64,000 nucleotides of DNA from Cannabis sativa (Eukaryota; Streptophyta; Magnoliopsida; Rosales; Cannabaceae). The position numbers were made by a program, and so were the translations under genes. How positions within the stretch are numbered: position 1 is the first letter of the stretch; each line of letters starts with the position of its first letter. Under the pieces are notes generated by a model. That model saw only the letters and a list, made by a program, of their open reading frames with translations, ran no database searches and was not told the origin of the DNA. This document shows positions 37,115 through 47,718 of the stretch, in pieces. The stretch is from assembly GCF_029168945.1 (NCBI RefSeq), contig NC_083603.1, positions 36,181,396 to 36,245,395 on the forward strand. Reading direction: 5' to 3'.

Positions 37115-39907
37115 TATAACAGAAGTAAGGTTTTAGCTCACAAATTCATACACAATTTAGAAAATAACAAGTAATGACATATGTTATAGAAATACTAAAT
37201 CTAACATAGTTTATTTTCCAAGGTATTTCAACAACCTGATACAGTGTCCCGTTTAGGCGAGAGTCAAAGCATCATCCATTGAATAGAGTTGTCAGCTCAT
37301 CTAAAATGATAACCATTCTAGCAACCTTTTATTCGATCAAGATTGGAATTCAGCGTTGTCCCGTTTAGGCGAGAGTCAAGGTAATTCTATCTTATGAGCT
37401 TCCACCATTTTTTCATAATCTGCAAGTCAAGTATGGTCGCCACCATTAGGGTGATCTATACCATACAAAACACTTACAAACTACTTATCATGCGAGGTTA
37501 AACGGTGCGAAATTGCTAATGAACATTCCTCAATTAGGGAGGATTACTCACTAAAACAAACGCGGTGTAAAACCCACAATGGAGATCGAATGTCTCTTGA
37601 TTAAAAGCTCATTATTTAAAATATTATATGTATTTTGTATAATCATTTCAATTCGATATTATAATAATGAAAAATTACAAACTAAAGTTGGTTTAAATAA
37701 AAAATCAACTTTAATTTATTTTCAATTATTATTAAATTTGAAAAATAAATTCAAATAAATATCGAACAAGTTCCATAATATAATAATGAAAAATTACAAA
37801 TCAAAGTTGGTTTAAATAAAAAATTAACTTTAATTAATTTTCAATTATTAATTAATTTCGAAAAATAAATGGAACAAATTTGAAAATATCTTGTTTAAGT
37901 TGTTTTAGAAGAATCTAAAAAATCAACTTAAATATCTTTCAAATCAGATTTAATAAAATTAAAATTAAGTTATAATAACTTAATTTAAAGATATTCCATT
38001 TTAAGTTAATATTCGAAAAGATATTAACCTAAAAAATATCTAAAATATTCCATTTTAAGTTAATATTCGAAAAGATATTAACTTAAAAAATATCTAAAGA
38101 ATCTTAATAACCAATCCCTAAAATTCTTCAACTTAATTTTGTAATTTTAAATCCAAAAGATATTCAGATTTAAGTTGGTTAGTTGTAAATAATTAAATAT
38201 CAACTTAAATAGGAATATTTAATGAAAAATTTAAATTAAGCTTCAGAAAGAATCTAGATGGTTATAATTCTATATTTAATTAAATACAAGAAAATACATA
38301 TAGTTTAGCTTAGAATATAAAATTCTTTAAACTATGATTTTCTAAATTAATTTCAAAATAAATGAAATTAATTATGTTGCTAATCAATTTTAATGAGGTT
38401 AAACTAGTGTAATTAACCTAGTACAGTCATTCAAATCAGGCAAATGGGCCTTCACAATTGGGGTGGTTCATGTGAGGGGGTGCTGGGTTCAGTATGTCGA
38501 ACACACTTCTATGGCTCCCAACTCTCACACAAGGCCCAAAAGAGATGAATTTAACCTTAATAAGAACAACTGTTATTAATTGAATAGGCCCAAAAACTAA
38601 ATGGGCCTAAATAAATTCTATCAAGAACTATGATAATTTATTTTAGCAACAACAGCCTATATGCATCTATAATAAAATTAAACACATAGGCTCACACAGG
38701 CACACTTTGGATGGCTCCTATCATGTTGCTAGGTCATACACAGATGAAAGAAGATTGTAAATATACCTGTTACAAATTATTATCTTGACCAAGGGAGCCA
38801 TCAAATCATTAGATTTGGCAAAAAGTAACCATGGCTATTTGCAATCAAGTAATAATAGCTTTTGAAAACTTACACACAGGCTAAAACACATACTCCTGCA
38901 ACAAGGTTAGTTGGATAGTTGGATGTAGGATTTATTTAATTTTAAATTAAATAATTAATTTCGAAAATAATTAATTAAAAAAAAATCGAAAATTTTTAAA
39001 AAATTTGAAAAAATAAAAAATTTCGAAATTTAATTAAATATTTAAATTTAAAATTAAACCTAGAATTTTGAAAAATTAGGTTTCAACCAATCTAAATATC
39101 ATTTCAAAAATTTGCTAACTACTTTTAAAATTTAAATGTTATTTTATAAATAAAAATTAGAAAAGATAAATGAATATCTTTTCCAAATTTTAAATGTAAT
39201 TTAAATAAATAAAATAACAAAATTTAAAAAATTAGCAAAATATCTTATATCATATAAAAATTACATGATTATAGTTATCTTATTTTAAATTTAAATAAGG
39301 TCAAATTATTAAAAAAATAATTTAAAATATTTTAAGTCTGACCTTAAATTTAAAAATAAGACAAGATATAATCAAATTTTAAAATAAGATAGATTATTAA
39401 GCAAAAAGATAGATACTAACTATTTTCAAATTCAAATTATACTAATATCTTGAATTAAATTTAAAAAATATTAAATTAAGTCAAAATGATAATTAGAATT
39501 GAACTAGGAATAGTAATAGTATAAATACAGAACTACACAAAAAATTGGAAGTTAAGTCCATGAAAAAGCATGAAAGAACGAAGAAAAATGAAAAAATTGT
39601 GAGCTGTACGGACAGTTTTCGCGATCGCAGGAAAATTTCAGCACAGCTCCGATTTTTTCGAATTTTCAAAAAATCATAACTAATTCAAATTAAATCGAAA
39701 TTGAGTTCTGTAAAAAAGTAACTTGCTTAGTTTTTTCCATACTATCTAATAAAAATAATTCCAGAAACAGAATCGCAATTATTTTTCACAAAAATTCACA
39801 AACATCAATCAATGATCAAATAACAATCAATACAACATGATACCATCCAAAAACAAACAAACAATCGTTTTAAAGTCCAAATTTCTTGCAAGTAAATCAA
39901 TTACCAT
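37115..39907 (-). other. CopC leader, non-coding
   Basis: 2.8 kb of AT-rich sequence between primer site and gag. It holds the leader motif twice (37248-37267, 37360-37379), tandem foldbacks at 38001-38032 and 38055-38086, and the palindromic-loop hairpin at 39601-39649. It is shorter than CopA's leader in the A+T tract next to the modules. No ORF supported. Confidence 0.65.
39601..39649 (-). other. Leader hairpin with palindromic loop (CopC)
   Basis: Same sequence as CopA 3341-3389: GAGCTGT/ACAGCTC outer stem, TTTTC/GAAAA inner stem, GCGATCGC in the loop at 39621-39628, about 290 nt from the primer site. Flanking leader sequence has diverged between the two copies; the hairpin has not. Confidence 0.5.
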
Positions 39908-39920
39908 GGCTCTGAGGCCA
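39908..39920 (-). other. Primer binding site of CopC
   Basis: The minus strand reads TGGCCTCAGAGCC, two bases from the LTR start at 39923. Same variant as CopA. Confidence 0.75.
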
Positions 39921-39922
39921 GT

Positions 39923-40038
39923 TGTTGGAATTATTTTACCATGATCTTAGATCTACTCACAAGTATGTTTATTAACATCCTAAATAAGAACTTTCTAAAA
40001 CGATAAATTAAACACATATAAAATATTAGAAACCTTAC
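39923..40038 (-). repeat. 5' LTR of CopC, left part
   Basis: 116 bp from TGTTGG to the first CTTAC (40034-40038), where TatD starts. The LTR resumes at 54586. Confidence 0.9.
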
Positions 40039-40903
40039 TGTTGTCGAGTGAATTTCGCAACACCAAAATGTAATATTTAATTAATATAAAAAGAGAATTT
40101 TTAGGGAAGTGACAAGTGCGAGTATTCGACCTTGAATGGCGAGTACTCGACTGGGAATGCAAGAACAATCAACAAGGCTGGAAAAAATCAATAAGACAAA
40201 GAATTATAGTGGTTCAGTCAGATTGTGATCTGCTTAGTCCACTGTAGCAAGGATTCGTAGGCCCATTTTCATGGTGGATCACCCCTTTATATACAAAGTA
40301 GGTGTCCAATCGATTACATAAGGATCACATTCATTGTTAATCCATTATTTACATATTGAATTGCAATAATTAAACCCAAACAACGTTAACATTAATAAAT
40401 GTGTGACAGTTACTAAGTCCATCAACGTATGCGTCTTCCGCATCTGCGAGTTGACTGTTCATGTTCCGTTCGTTGAGCTCGCAGGGTCATCAGTACGTTT
40501 GGAACGTCTACGCCGTTAGGTAATCGCCTCTTGTAGACATCGCATGTTGAGCTGGTAGAACCTAGACATGCGAATTTATATCGGTTTGTCAGGGCTATTG
40601 GGTCGTTGGGACCAAATTGCATCATAGAGAGTTGGTCTCTATGTTTTCGCAGAAATATAGAGGGGATACTCGCATATGTCCTGACACATGCGAGTTGGAT
40701 CTACCCTGCATAATGTGAATTACGGTTACGTGGTTCGACTTAGGTCGTACTCGCAGTATCTCGCTGGTTTTATCCTGGGCGAGGTCTAAACTTCGAGAAG
40801 TCTCTCACGGACATTTCAACTTTCATTGGATATCTGAATACACGTGTCCTTTAAATAGGAGTCTGGTCTCGAGTTTCTAGGTGAGAGAAATCTCACTATA
40901 ACA
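40039..40903 (-). repeat. 3' LTR of TatD (865 bp)
   Basis: TGTTGTCG...ATAACA ends. On the plus strand its right end forms GTGAGA-GAAA-TCTCAC (40881-40896). On the right, TAGGGGCA in minus-strand sense is the likely polypurine tract (about 40904-40911). The 67-codon minus ORF at 40422-40625 is only an LTR frame. Confidence 0.92.
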
Positions 40904-41182
40904 CATGCCCCTAGTTTCGCGATGTGACAGGAGCGGTTACTGAGGGAAACTATTACTCGAGAGACAGGTGAAAGGTTGTCACGAGGAGGTGACCTTTTGG
41001 TTTTCCTGTCGAGGGTTTCAAAAAATGACGGCTGTAATTATTAGTTTTTATTACATTTATGGTGCCACGTCACAAAACTCCTCGGTTTTTGTGTAGGCGT
41101 GGCCATCGTTGGCCGTTAGATTGGGCGACCTTAGGTATTCTGGCTGCCACGTGTCGTAATCCCAATTAATAAGGGATATGGG

Positions 41183-41191
41183 TATTTAAAT
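41183..41191 (+). promoter_or_regulatory. Possible TATA box of TatD antisense gene
   Basis: TATTTAAAT lies about 30-40 bp before a CT-rich stretch (41215-41255) that resembles a plant transcription start and 5'UTR. It is on the strand opposite to TatD gag-pol. Inference from position and composition only. Confidence 0.4.
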
Positions 41192-41738
41192 CCTTTGATA
41201 CGAATCAAAAACTCCCATTTTCCCCTCTTGCTCTTAACTTCTTCTTTCCCTCCATTATAGAAACTTCAAAAATCCATTTCCAGATTTTCTACCACTTTTC
41301 CACAATATTCTCAACTTCAGAAGCGATCGAGAGCAATCGCAGAAATCAGAACTAAATGTTAGTTTTCAAGTCATTGCATTTTCGTTTTCTGTTTGGAGAA
41401 AATATGCTTTACTTTCTGGGTTCAGGTATTTTAAAGGCTTTTTTAGGAATGTATGCTAGTAGGTGTTTATGAGGCTATGTGTTTTAGGTAAGTAAACCTG
41501 GGTAAATTCATAGAATATGACCTGTAAACTGACATAACCGCACACAATTCATAGGCACTGTTTCACGTCTTGAATACTCGCGGATATTCGGATGAACAAC
41601 TTGAATATTCGTTGGTGTTCAGATGAACAGCTTGAATACTCGCGTATTGCCAAGATTTACTTCCATTTGACTGTTAGCTAGATCTTTTAGGAATTTTATA
41701 TGTCGCGGGCTGAGTTGCGAGGGTATCAATCGCCGTTC

Positions 41739-41823
41739 CAAATGGTGGGTGTATCTCAGTATTCTAATGGTCATATATACGATTATATGCCCCTTGAGAT
41801 ACTGAGGTACACCCAGCCATTTG
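41739..41823. other. Hairpin 1 of a tandem pair (85 nt)
   Basis: CAAATGG (41739-41745) and TGGGTGTATCTCAGTAT pair with ATACTGAGGTACACCCA and CCATTTG (41817-41823), leaving one bulged base and one G-U pair. An apical CATATA/TATATG stem (41772-41789) closes it. Its twin at 41876 has the same size, bulge position and plan. Confidence 0.65.
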
Positions 41824-41875
41824 CAATATGCGATGATACTCAAATGATCGTACTTTTTGGCTGATAGGTAGTCTC

Positions 41876-41960
41876 GGAACGGTGGGGGTCTCCCAGTAAC
41901 TTCAGGATTATGCTCGAAAACGCATACCCCTTGAGTCACTGGGAAACTCCTAGCCGTTTC
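41876..41960. other. Hairpin 2 of a tandem pair (85 nt)
   Basis: GGAACGG...TCCCAGT pairs with ACTGGGA...CCGTTTC. Apical TATGC/GCATA stem at 41909-41926. Relative to hairpin 1, T:A pairs became C:G at two stem positions (AATGG/CCATT to AACGG/CCGTT; CTCAGT/ACTGAG to CCCAGT/ACTGGG). The repeat period is about 137 bp. Confidence 0.65.
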
Positions 41961-42161
41961 TGGAGGTATACCGCTTGGCCGAGGATGCGTGAATTACTTG
42001 CCCACGATAGTTTTATCTCTTCTCGCATGTTGAGGGGATGGTCAGTATTCGCAAGGAGGCTGACCATTCTGTCGAGTGCGACTTTATAATCTAATGCGGG
42101 TGAGATCACTTACTTTGCTTTTCACACATCCATCACGCTGAAAAGATCTTCTATCTTTCAG

Positions 42162-44273
42162 ATGAGCAATTTGTCGGATAGCCAACAGCTCGGCTCCGGA
42201 GGCCATGCATTTGACGGTGAAGCTGACCAGGAGGAGGACAGTTTTCTCCCCACTTCGCTTTCCGAAGAGGAGGCCGCTCCAATAGAGTTAGGTCCGATGT
42301 CTTCTGTGGACATCGAGAAGATGGTGCAAGAACTCGCAGAACCTGGGACCGTCGATATTCGAGACAACGAGTCCACAGTGTCGGCACGCGACTACCTTAT
42401 ACACTCGAGGCATGCTCCTGACATCGAGGTCAAGGAGATGGACGAGGAATGGACGACTCCAGTTCGCGAGTCAGGTGGGGAAGAGGAGGAGGCGGAAGGG
42501 AGTGGGATAGATTCGGTCGACGATTCCCAGCTGAACGAGCCCTTCGCGTGTGAGGATTTAATCTCGAGAGTTTCCAAATCAGACTTCACCAACTTTGTGA
42601 GGTTAAATTTGCAGCGACTCGCCTTTCAGCGACCTAAGCCATCTCAGAGAGCGCATCTTCCATTTACTAACCCTGCGATCATTCCCACCGAGGATGTGGT
42701 AGTCTCAATACCCATTCTTCGGTGTGGGGTATCGGTTCCCTTTCACCCCTTCATCGCAGCTATTCTCAGGCGTACGATGTATCGCCCTTTCAGCTAACTC
42801 CAAACAGTTACCGCACTGCCCTAGCCTTCTATGCGATGTACATGGAGTATGTCCATAGGGCTCCCTCAGTAGAAGAGTTCAGCTATTTCTACGACATAAA
42901 AAGCGTAGGTCTTCATAATGGCTTCTACTGTTTTAGCAAATGGGCGTCTTTTGAAATCAACGGAGTTGAAGGAATGGTATCGAACATGGGGGATTGGAAA
43001 TCGAAGTGGTTTTATGTCTTTAAAGTTCCTGGGATTAGGACTGACTTTAATCGCAGACCTAGTATGTCGCGTATCTCTTGACTTAGATATTTTTTGCATT
43101 ACTTTTGAGATCTTTTGCTTACTCGCTCTTTGTTGTTATCACAGATAGACCAGTTCGACCGACCCTTGACGCGACTAGCAAGGAGACAGCTGAAATCCTC
43201 GAGAGCCTTCAGTACAAGATCGCGACTGGCGATTACTGTGTACAACTGCGAAGTTGCGAGAACATCAGCTGATTCCTGAGAACGCAAGTCGTCAAAGGGA
43301 GCCAGTATACAAAGAACCATCCAAGAAGCAGCAAGAGCGAATAGACAAGCGTCTTTCTAAGCAAACTCCTCGACAAATTTCAGGTAATTCATCTCTAGTT
43401 ATAAACTGACAGGTAGGGTTTGACTTATACTTATCTTTCATTTATATTCGCAGATATGACTTTTCTGAAGTCTGCCCCGTCCTGAAGATCAAACCGAAGG
43501 GTGGAACAACGATGACTTCGCCGGTTGTCGCCCAAAAGAGGAAGAGTGATGCGATGGCTACACTTGTTGCAGACTCTTCCAAGAAGCTGGCCAAGACCAC
43601 ACAGGACAAGGGGAAGAAAGTCGTAATTGATCCACCTGTTCGAGCTCGTGACTTCCTAGCCATGCAAGAGAAGTTCCTGGCTGAGATTCCTTATGAGGAT
43701 CTTGTTACGCGATCTGCCGAACTGGCCGCACAGTCGATGACTCTGTTCATAAAAACTGCTGCTACTCCTTCGAAGGAAGCCGACTCGCTGAAGAGGCAAA
43801 ACGCTCATTTTCAGGAGAACATAAAAAAGCTGAAGCAAGAAGTGGCGAGGATGGAGAAAGAGCTCGAGGAACTCAGCAAGTCCAAGGAGAAGGAGCTCGA
43901 AGAACTCAGCAAGGCGAAGGAACAGGCGGAGCTTGAAGTCAAGAAATCGCAGGCGACGATCGTGGAGATGGCCCGCGATTTGGAGACTGAGAAAGAGAAT
44001 GGGAAGAAGCAGTATGATCAGGCAGTGTCTGATTATATCTATACCACTCTTTCCAAAGTCCCAGATTTCGACTTTTCTCTTCTCGGAACAGAAGCCGCTG
44101 AGATGGCTGAGGCTTTTCGCGCCATGTCGCCTACTCAGACTCAAGGTGGGGGAGGGAACCTTCTTGATGAGGTCGAGGGCGCACAAGCTGAAGAAGTCGA
44201 GAACGAGGTCATCAGCAAAGTCGCGGATGAGACTGCTCCGGATGAGACTACTCCTGCTGCTCCAGATGCTTAG
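42162..44273 (+). pseudogene. TatD antisense gene (extra ORF, gypsy-type transposase family)
   Basis: Convergent to TatD pol. Exon 2 starts at ATG 42162 with an acidic, Glu/Asp/Ser-rich N-terminus (about 150 residues). A conserved-looking globular block follows (Val-Pro-Phe-His-Pro-Phe; Leu-Thr-Pro-Asn-Ser-Tyr; Trp-Lys-Ser-Lys-Trp-Phe), the plan of the Pfam family called 'transposase (putative), gypsy type'. A one-base deletion near 42770 shifts the frame. Introns: 43062-43144 (GTATGT...CACAG; the split codon joins in frame) and 43384-43453 (GTAATT...CGCAG). Another frameshift lies near 43268. The last exon (about 43454-44273) is open and encodes a long Lys/Glu coiled coil (about 43770-44010). 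The molecular role of this family is unknown. The antisense extra ORF is known for Tat elements; the exon model is mine. Confidence 0.75.
43512..44273 (+). CDS. TatD antisense gene, last exon (253 codons open)
   Basis: The open part of the last exon. The first 45 residues are basic (Lys-Lys-Leu-Ala-Lys, Lys-Lys-Val-Val) and could serve nuclear targeting (inference). A heptad-like Glu/Lys/Leu coiled coil follows from about residue 85 to 170, with two near-identical copies of Glu-Leu-Glu-Glu-Leu-Ser-Lys. The tail is acidic and Thr/Pro-rich. The frame extends upstream to the intron acceptor at 43453, so the ATG is internal to the exon and not a gene start. Confidence 0.6.
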   Translation: MTSPVVAQKRKSDAMATLVADSSKKLAKTTQDKGKKVVIDPPVRARDFLAMQEKFLAEIPYEDLVTRSAELAAQSMTLFIKTAATPSKEADSLKRQNAHFQENIKKLKQEVARMEKELEELSKSKEKELEELSKAKEQAELEVKKSQATIVEMARDLETEKENGKKQYDQAVSDYIYTTLSKVPDFDFSLLGTEAAEMAEAFRAMSPTQTQGGGGNLLDEVEGAQAEEVENEVISKVADETAPDETTPAAPDA

Positions 44274-44630
44274 TTATCCTCTAGTTTATGTTGTTTTTTA
44301 ATTTTGCTTCTCTCTTTTTATTTTTTATATGCGGTACAAGGGCACTCGCGCTTTTGTACTTGGACAAATTTCTTTTCGTTTTGGACAAATTTATATCCTC
44401 GCGGGGATAGCTATCCTTTAACATTTACGCAGTACATGGGTACTCGCGTTTTTTTTTATATATATATTTGCGACTTCAATTACAGCTTGGTGTAATAAGT
44501 AGGAATATTTACAAAGCTGGTAAATTTTTTTTGAAATTTTAACAAGTAATTTCATTCATATAATCAATAGTACATTCGGGCATATATATCCCCCTATACT
44601 TAGGATTTTTCCCTGTTGAATGAAAAATAT
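44274..44630 (+). other. 3' region of TatD antisense gene
   Basis: T-rich sequence between the convergent genes. Two related motifs, CGGTACAAGGGCACTCGCG (44333-44351) and CAGTACATGGGTACTCGCG (about 44431-44449), are each followed by a T-run. The first is also part of a GTACAA/TTGTAC foldback. A 3'-end or polyadenylation role is possible but unproven. No ORF. Confidence 0.35.
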
Positions 44631-44900
44631 CTAAGTATAAGTACAATAGTGAACATAATCGAATAATGCGAGTACTACTGATAATAAAGATTTCAAGCTC
44701 TCGCTATTCCATGCTCGTGGAATCGCAGTTCCATCGAGTGTTGCGAGTCGATACGTTGCATCACCAATTTTATCTGCAATGAGGTATGGTCCTTCCCAAT
44801 TATCCCCGAAGACCCCATGCGACGGGTTTTTGGTGTTTGGCATTATTCTTCTAAGGACCAAGTCTCCTGCTCGCAGGGCTTTTACTTTCACTTTGGAGTT
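44631..44900 (-). pseudogene. TatD integrase, C-terminal GPY/F module
   Basis: Contains Gly-Asp-Leu-Val-Leu-Arg-Arg and Asn-Trp-Glu-Gly-Pro-Tyr-Leu-Ile, the GPY/F module found at the end of gypsy integrases. It closes the pol frame. The antisense gene ends about 350 bp further along, in convergent orientation. Confidence 0.85.
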
Positions 44901-44903
44901 AAA

Positions 44904-45472
44904 CTATCTTGCAGTTCGCTGTTGGTAAGCTGCATTTTTTAGGTGCGCTTTATCACGCTTTTCCTCCAAAAGATCAAGGCAAAATAGCTGATTCTCGTTG
45001 TTCTGCGAGATGTTGAAAATATCCCTGCGTAGGGAACCTGCCCCAACTTCAACTGGCAACATGGCCTCGCACCCGTAAGAAAGTGAGAAGGGTGTTTCGC
45101 CAGTTGTAGATCGAGGGGTCGTATTATAAGACCATAGGACTTGCGATAACTCGTCTGGCCAAGCCCCTTTGCGATCTTCTAGTTTCCCTTTTATGGTGTG
45201 TTTGATTATCTTATTAATGGCTTCAGTCTGTCCGTTACTCTGCGGGTAAGCAACTGCAGAAAAAGCCTTTTTAATCCCCAAATCGTCACATAGTTGTCGC
45301 ATCTCTTTACAGTCAAACTGTTTTCCATTGTCTGAAATGAGTTTATGCGGAATGCCAAAACGACAAATGATGGAGGTATAGACAAATTCGCGCAATTTCG
45401 TTGCTGTGATAGTTGCGAGTGCTTTGGCTTCAGCTCACTTTGTGAAGTAATCAACTGCGACTACAGCATATT
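44904..45472 (-). pseudogene. TatD integrase, catalytic core continued
   Basis: Resumes after the solo LTR: Val-Asp-Tyr-Phe-Thr-Lys, then a nonsense codon where Trp is usual (near 45435). Ile-Ser-Asp-Asn-Gly carries the second Asp and Asn-Gly-Gln-Thr-Glu the Glu. It ends in TAG (44904-44906) in the Gln-Gln-Arg-Thr-Ala-Arg region; the same frame continues beyond. Confidence 0.86.
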
Positions 45473-47382
45473 TGTTGGAAATTATTTTACCAGGATCTTA
45501 GATCTACTCACAAGTATGTTGTTTAAACATCCTAAATATGAACTTTCTAAAACGATAAAATAAACACATATAAAGTTAAGAAAACCTTACATTGATGCAG
45601 CGGAATTAATGTCTCCTTCCACTCAGATCTCTAACCCTTGAATCCTTTCTGTAGCAGAGTATAATCAAGATCTGAGCCCGAATATCCTTCTTCTTCAAGT
45701 TTGATCCTTCACAGTCTTCCAATCTATGATTGAGTTACTGCTTGCTGTGTGTGGGCACTTACTCTTTCACTAGGGTCACGAAAAAGATGAAGGAGAAAAG
45801 AGAGAGGGTTTCGGCCAAGGTGTAGAAAGTGGGGAAGGCTCAGTTTTTCTGAAGAGAGAAATTTCTGTCAGAAAGGCTTATTCAAAGATGTGTATTTGAC
45901 TGAGCCATCACTTTCTATTTATAGCCAACTACTAGGTTTAGGTTTAGTATTATTTGGCATTAAAATAATGAAAATATTAATTTGAAAAAGCTATTTAAGT
46001 GGCCGGCCATGGTGTGTTAATGGGCCTCATTTAATTTTGCAATTTTATCAAATTTTATCTCTATTTTCTCGAAAACGCCAATTTTCCAATTCTAACCTTT
46101 TAAATGCCAAAACTAATTATTTAATAACTAAAATAGATTATTAAATAATATTGACATTTAATTTAATTATTAATTTGACATATAAAGTCCATTAATAAAT
46201 AAATAAACCTAGAAACTCTTTTCTTTACAATTTCACCCCTGCTTAGTGAAAATTCATAAAATTAGACATAGTCTAACTTTAGAATTATAATTGATCAATC
46301 ACGAATCAATTAATGAGTCTTATAAGCAGAATGTTCTCAACTAGAATGGGGACCATGGATCTATATGCTCAGCTTCCAATAAGTGAACCAAATTTACCAA
46401 GTAAATTCATACTTATTAATTCTTCGTTGAATCCACTCTTAGAACTTAGAATTGCACTCTCAGACTTATATAGAGCATATTGTATGTTTACGATATCAAT
46501 ATACTATCTCATTTAACCATTGTTATAATCTTATTGTGATTTAAAGATCCTCTATATAGATGATCTACATCGAGATGGGATTTCTTTACCGTTCTCAACC
46601 CTCAATGTATTTTGCCCCTTAAAACACTTAGCTACCTGTAAATGGTGTTTAGTGATCTAATAATTAGTCAGTTAAACAAGAGCTCATCCATTTACTTCTA
46701 TTTGCTAAGCTCGAAGGGAATCATCACTTAACTTCTATACACCAGTAGAAGCTATAGATTCCATATTTATGTTCAGCACTCCCACTCAATCATACTATCA
46801 TGTTCTCGAAATATACATATCACCCTGACCCAAAAGTAGGCTTAACTAATAAATCTAAGAACATGAATAACACTCCTGAGTTGAGCCCAAGCATATCAGG
46901 ATTTAGATTCTTTTCAATTTTAAGATCAACTACTGATATTGACTTGGAAAGATATGTATAACGGTAAGTTTGTAATATCTTAACTTAGTTGCAATATCGG
47001 TCCAGTCCAATGTATACTTCATACATTCGAAACTAGTATACTTTACTAATGTCCTGGAAAGAACATAACACTTACTCCAAGTGTAAGTACACATCATCAC
47101 TGATTATCACATTAGTGTAAATCAAATAACACTGATGAAACAGGGACCAAAACTTTTGATTCATATGATCACAATCACATTCCACTGTGTTGACGATACT
47201 GTAATTGTGAATAAACATATGATCTGGATTTAACTGATTTTGTGTGTATGAATGTCATAAACATATTAAACATATTAAACCATTAGCATGTAAAATTCAT
47301 GCAAACATCAATCACTTCAAATTTCTTATATTGATAACTAATCAGATTGTAAAGAGTTTTATTTAGGGCATAAAACCCAACA
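45473..47382 (-). repeat. Solo LTR, Cop1 type iii (1910 bp), TSD ATATT
   Basis: TGTTGG...CCAACA ends, flanked by ATATT at 45468-45472 and 47383-47387, inside TatD integrase. It is very similar to the solo LTR at 23774-25685, so type iii was active after TatD inserted. Confidence 0.94.
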
Positions 47383-47387
47383 ATATT

Positions 47388-47715
47388 TGACCCCGCCTTT
47401 TCCTTTGGGTAACTCGCCGATTAAATCGATTCCCCATATTGCAAAGGGCCATGGACTTGTGATAGAATGGAGGTTACTCGGAGGCTGGTGGGTGTAAGTG
47501 GCTATTCGCTGACATCTATCACACCTTTTTGCAAACGCGAGAGCATCTTGTCGCAATGTTGGCCAGTAATACCCTTGCCGCATAATTTTTAAAGCAAGGG
47601 AATTACCTCCGGTATGATTGCCACAAATCCCCTCGTGCACTTCACGAAGTATGTAACCACAGTCTTCTCCACTGATACATTTGAGAAGCGGTTGACTAAA
47701 ACTTCTGCGATACAA
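47388..47715 (-). pseudogene. TatD integrase, zinc-binding domain and core start
   Basis: His-Glu-Gly-Ile-Cys-Gly-Asn-His and Cys-Asp-Arg-Cys form the HHCC site. Trp-Gly-Ile-Asp-Leu-Ile-Gly-Glu-Leu-Pro carries the first catalytic Asp. The domain is cut at 47382 by a solo LTR (TSD ATATT) and resumes at 45472. Confidence 0.86.
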
Positions 47716-47718
47716 CCT

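Larger units (their letters stand above)
41426..42161 (+). other. Probable 5'UTR intron of TatD antisense gene
   Basis: A donor-like CAG/GTATTT at 41425/41426 and an acceptor TCTTTCAG that ends directly before the ATG at 42162. The interval contains three 31-bp-spaced copies of TTGAATAYTCG (41570-41650) and two tandem 85-nt hairpins (41739-41823, 41876-41960). The 106-codon minus-strand ORF at 41619-41939 runs through the hairpins and is not credible as a gene. The rest (40904-41182) has no recognised feature. Confidence 0.45.

Noticed and set aside
41619..41939. A 106-codon minus-strand ORF between TatD's 3' LTR and the antisense gene.
   Set aside because: It overlaps both hairpins, so its openness follows from the repeats. 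The composition is not protein-like and it has no counterpart among Tat proteins.
43656..44186. A 176-codon minus-strand ORF under the last exon of the TatD antisense gene.
   Set aside because: It mirrors the Glu/Lys/Leu coiled coil and gives Leu/Phe/His-rich nonsense typical of such shadows.
44446..44470. T-run followed by a TA microsatellite.
   Set aside because: Too short to be of interest on its own. Noted only as part of the 3' region of the antisense gene.
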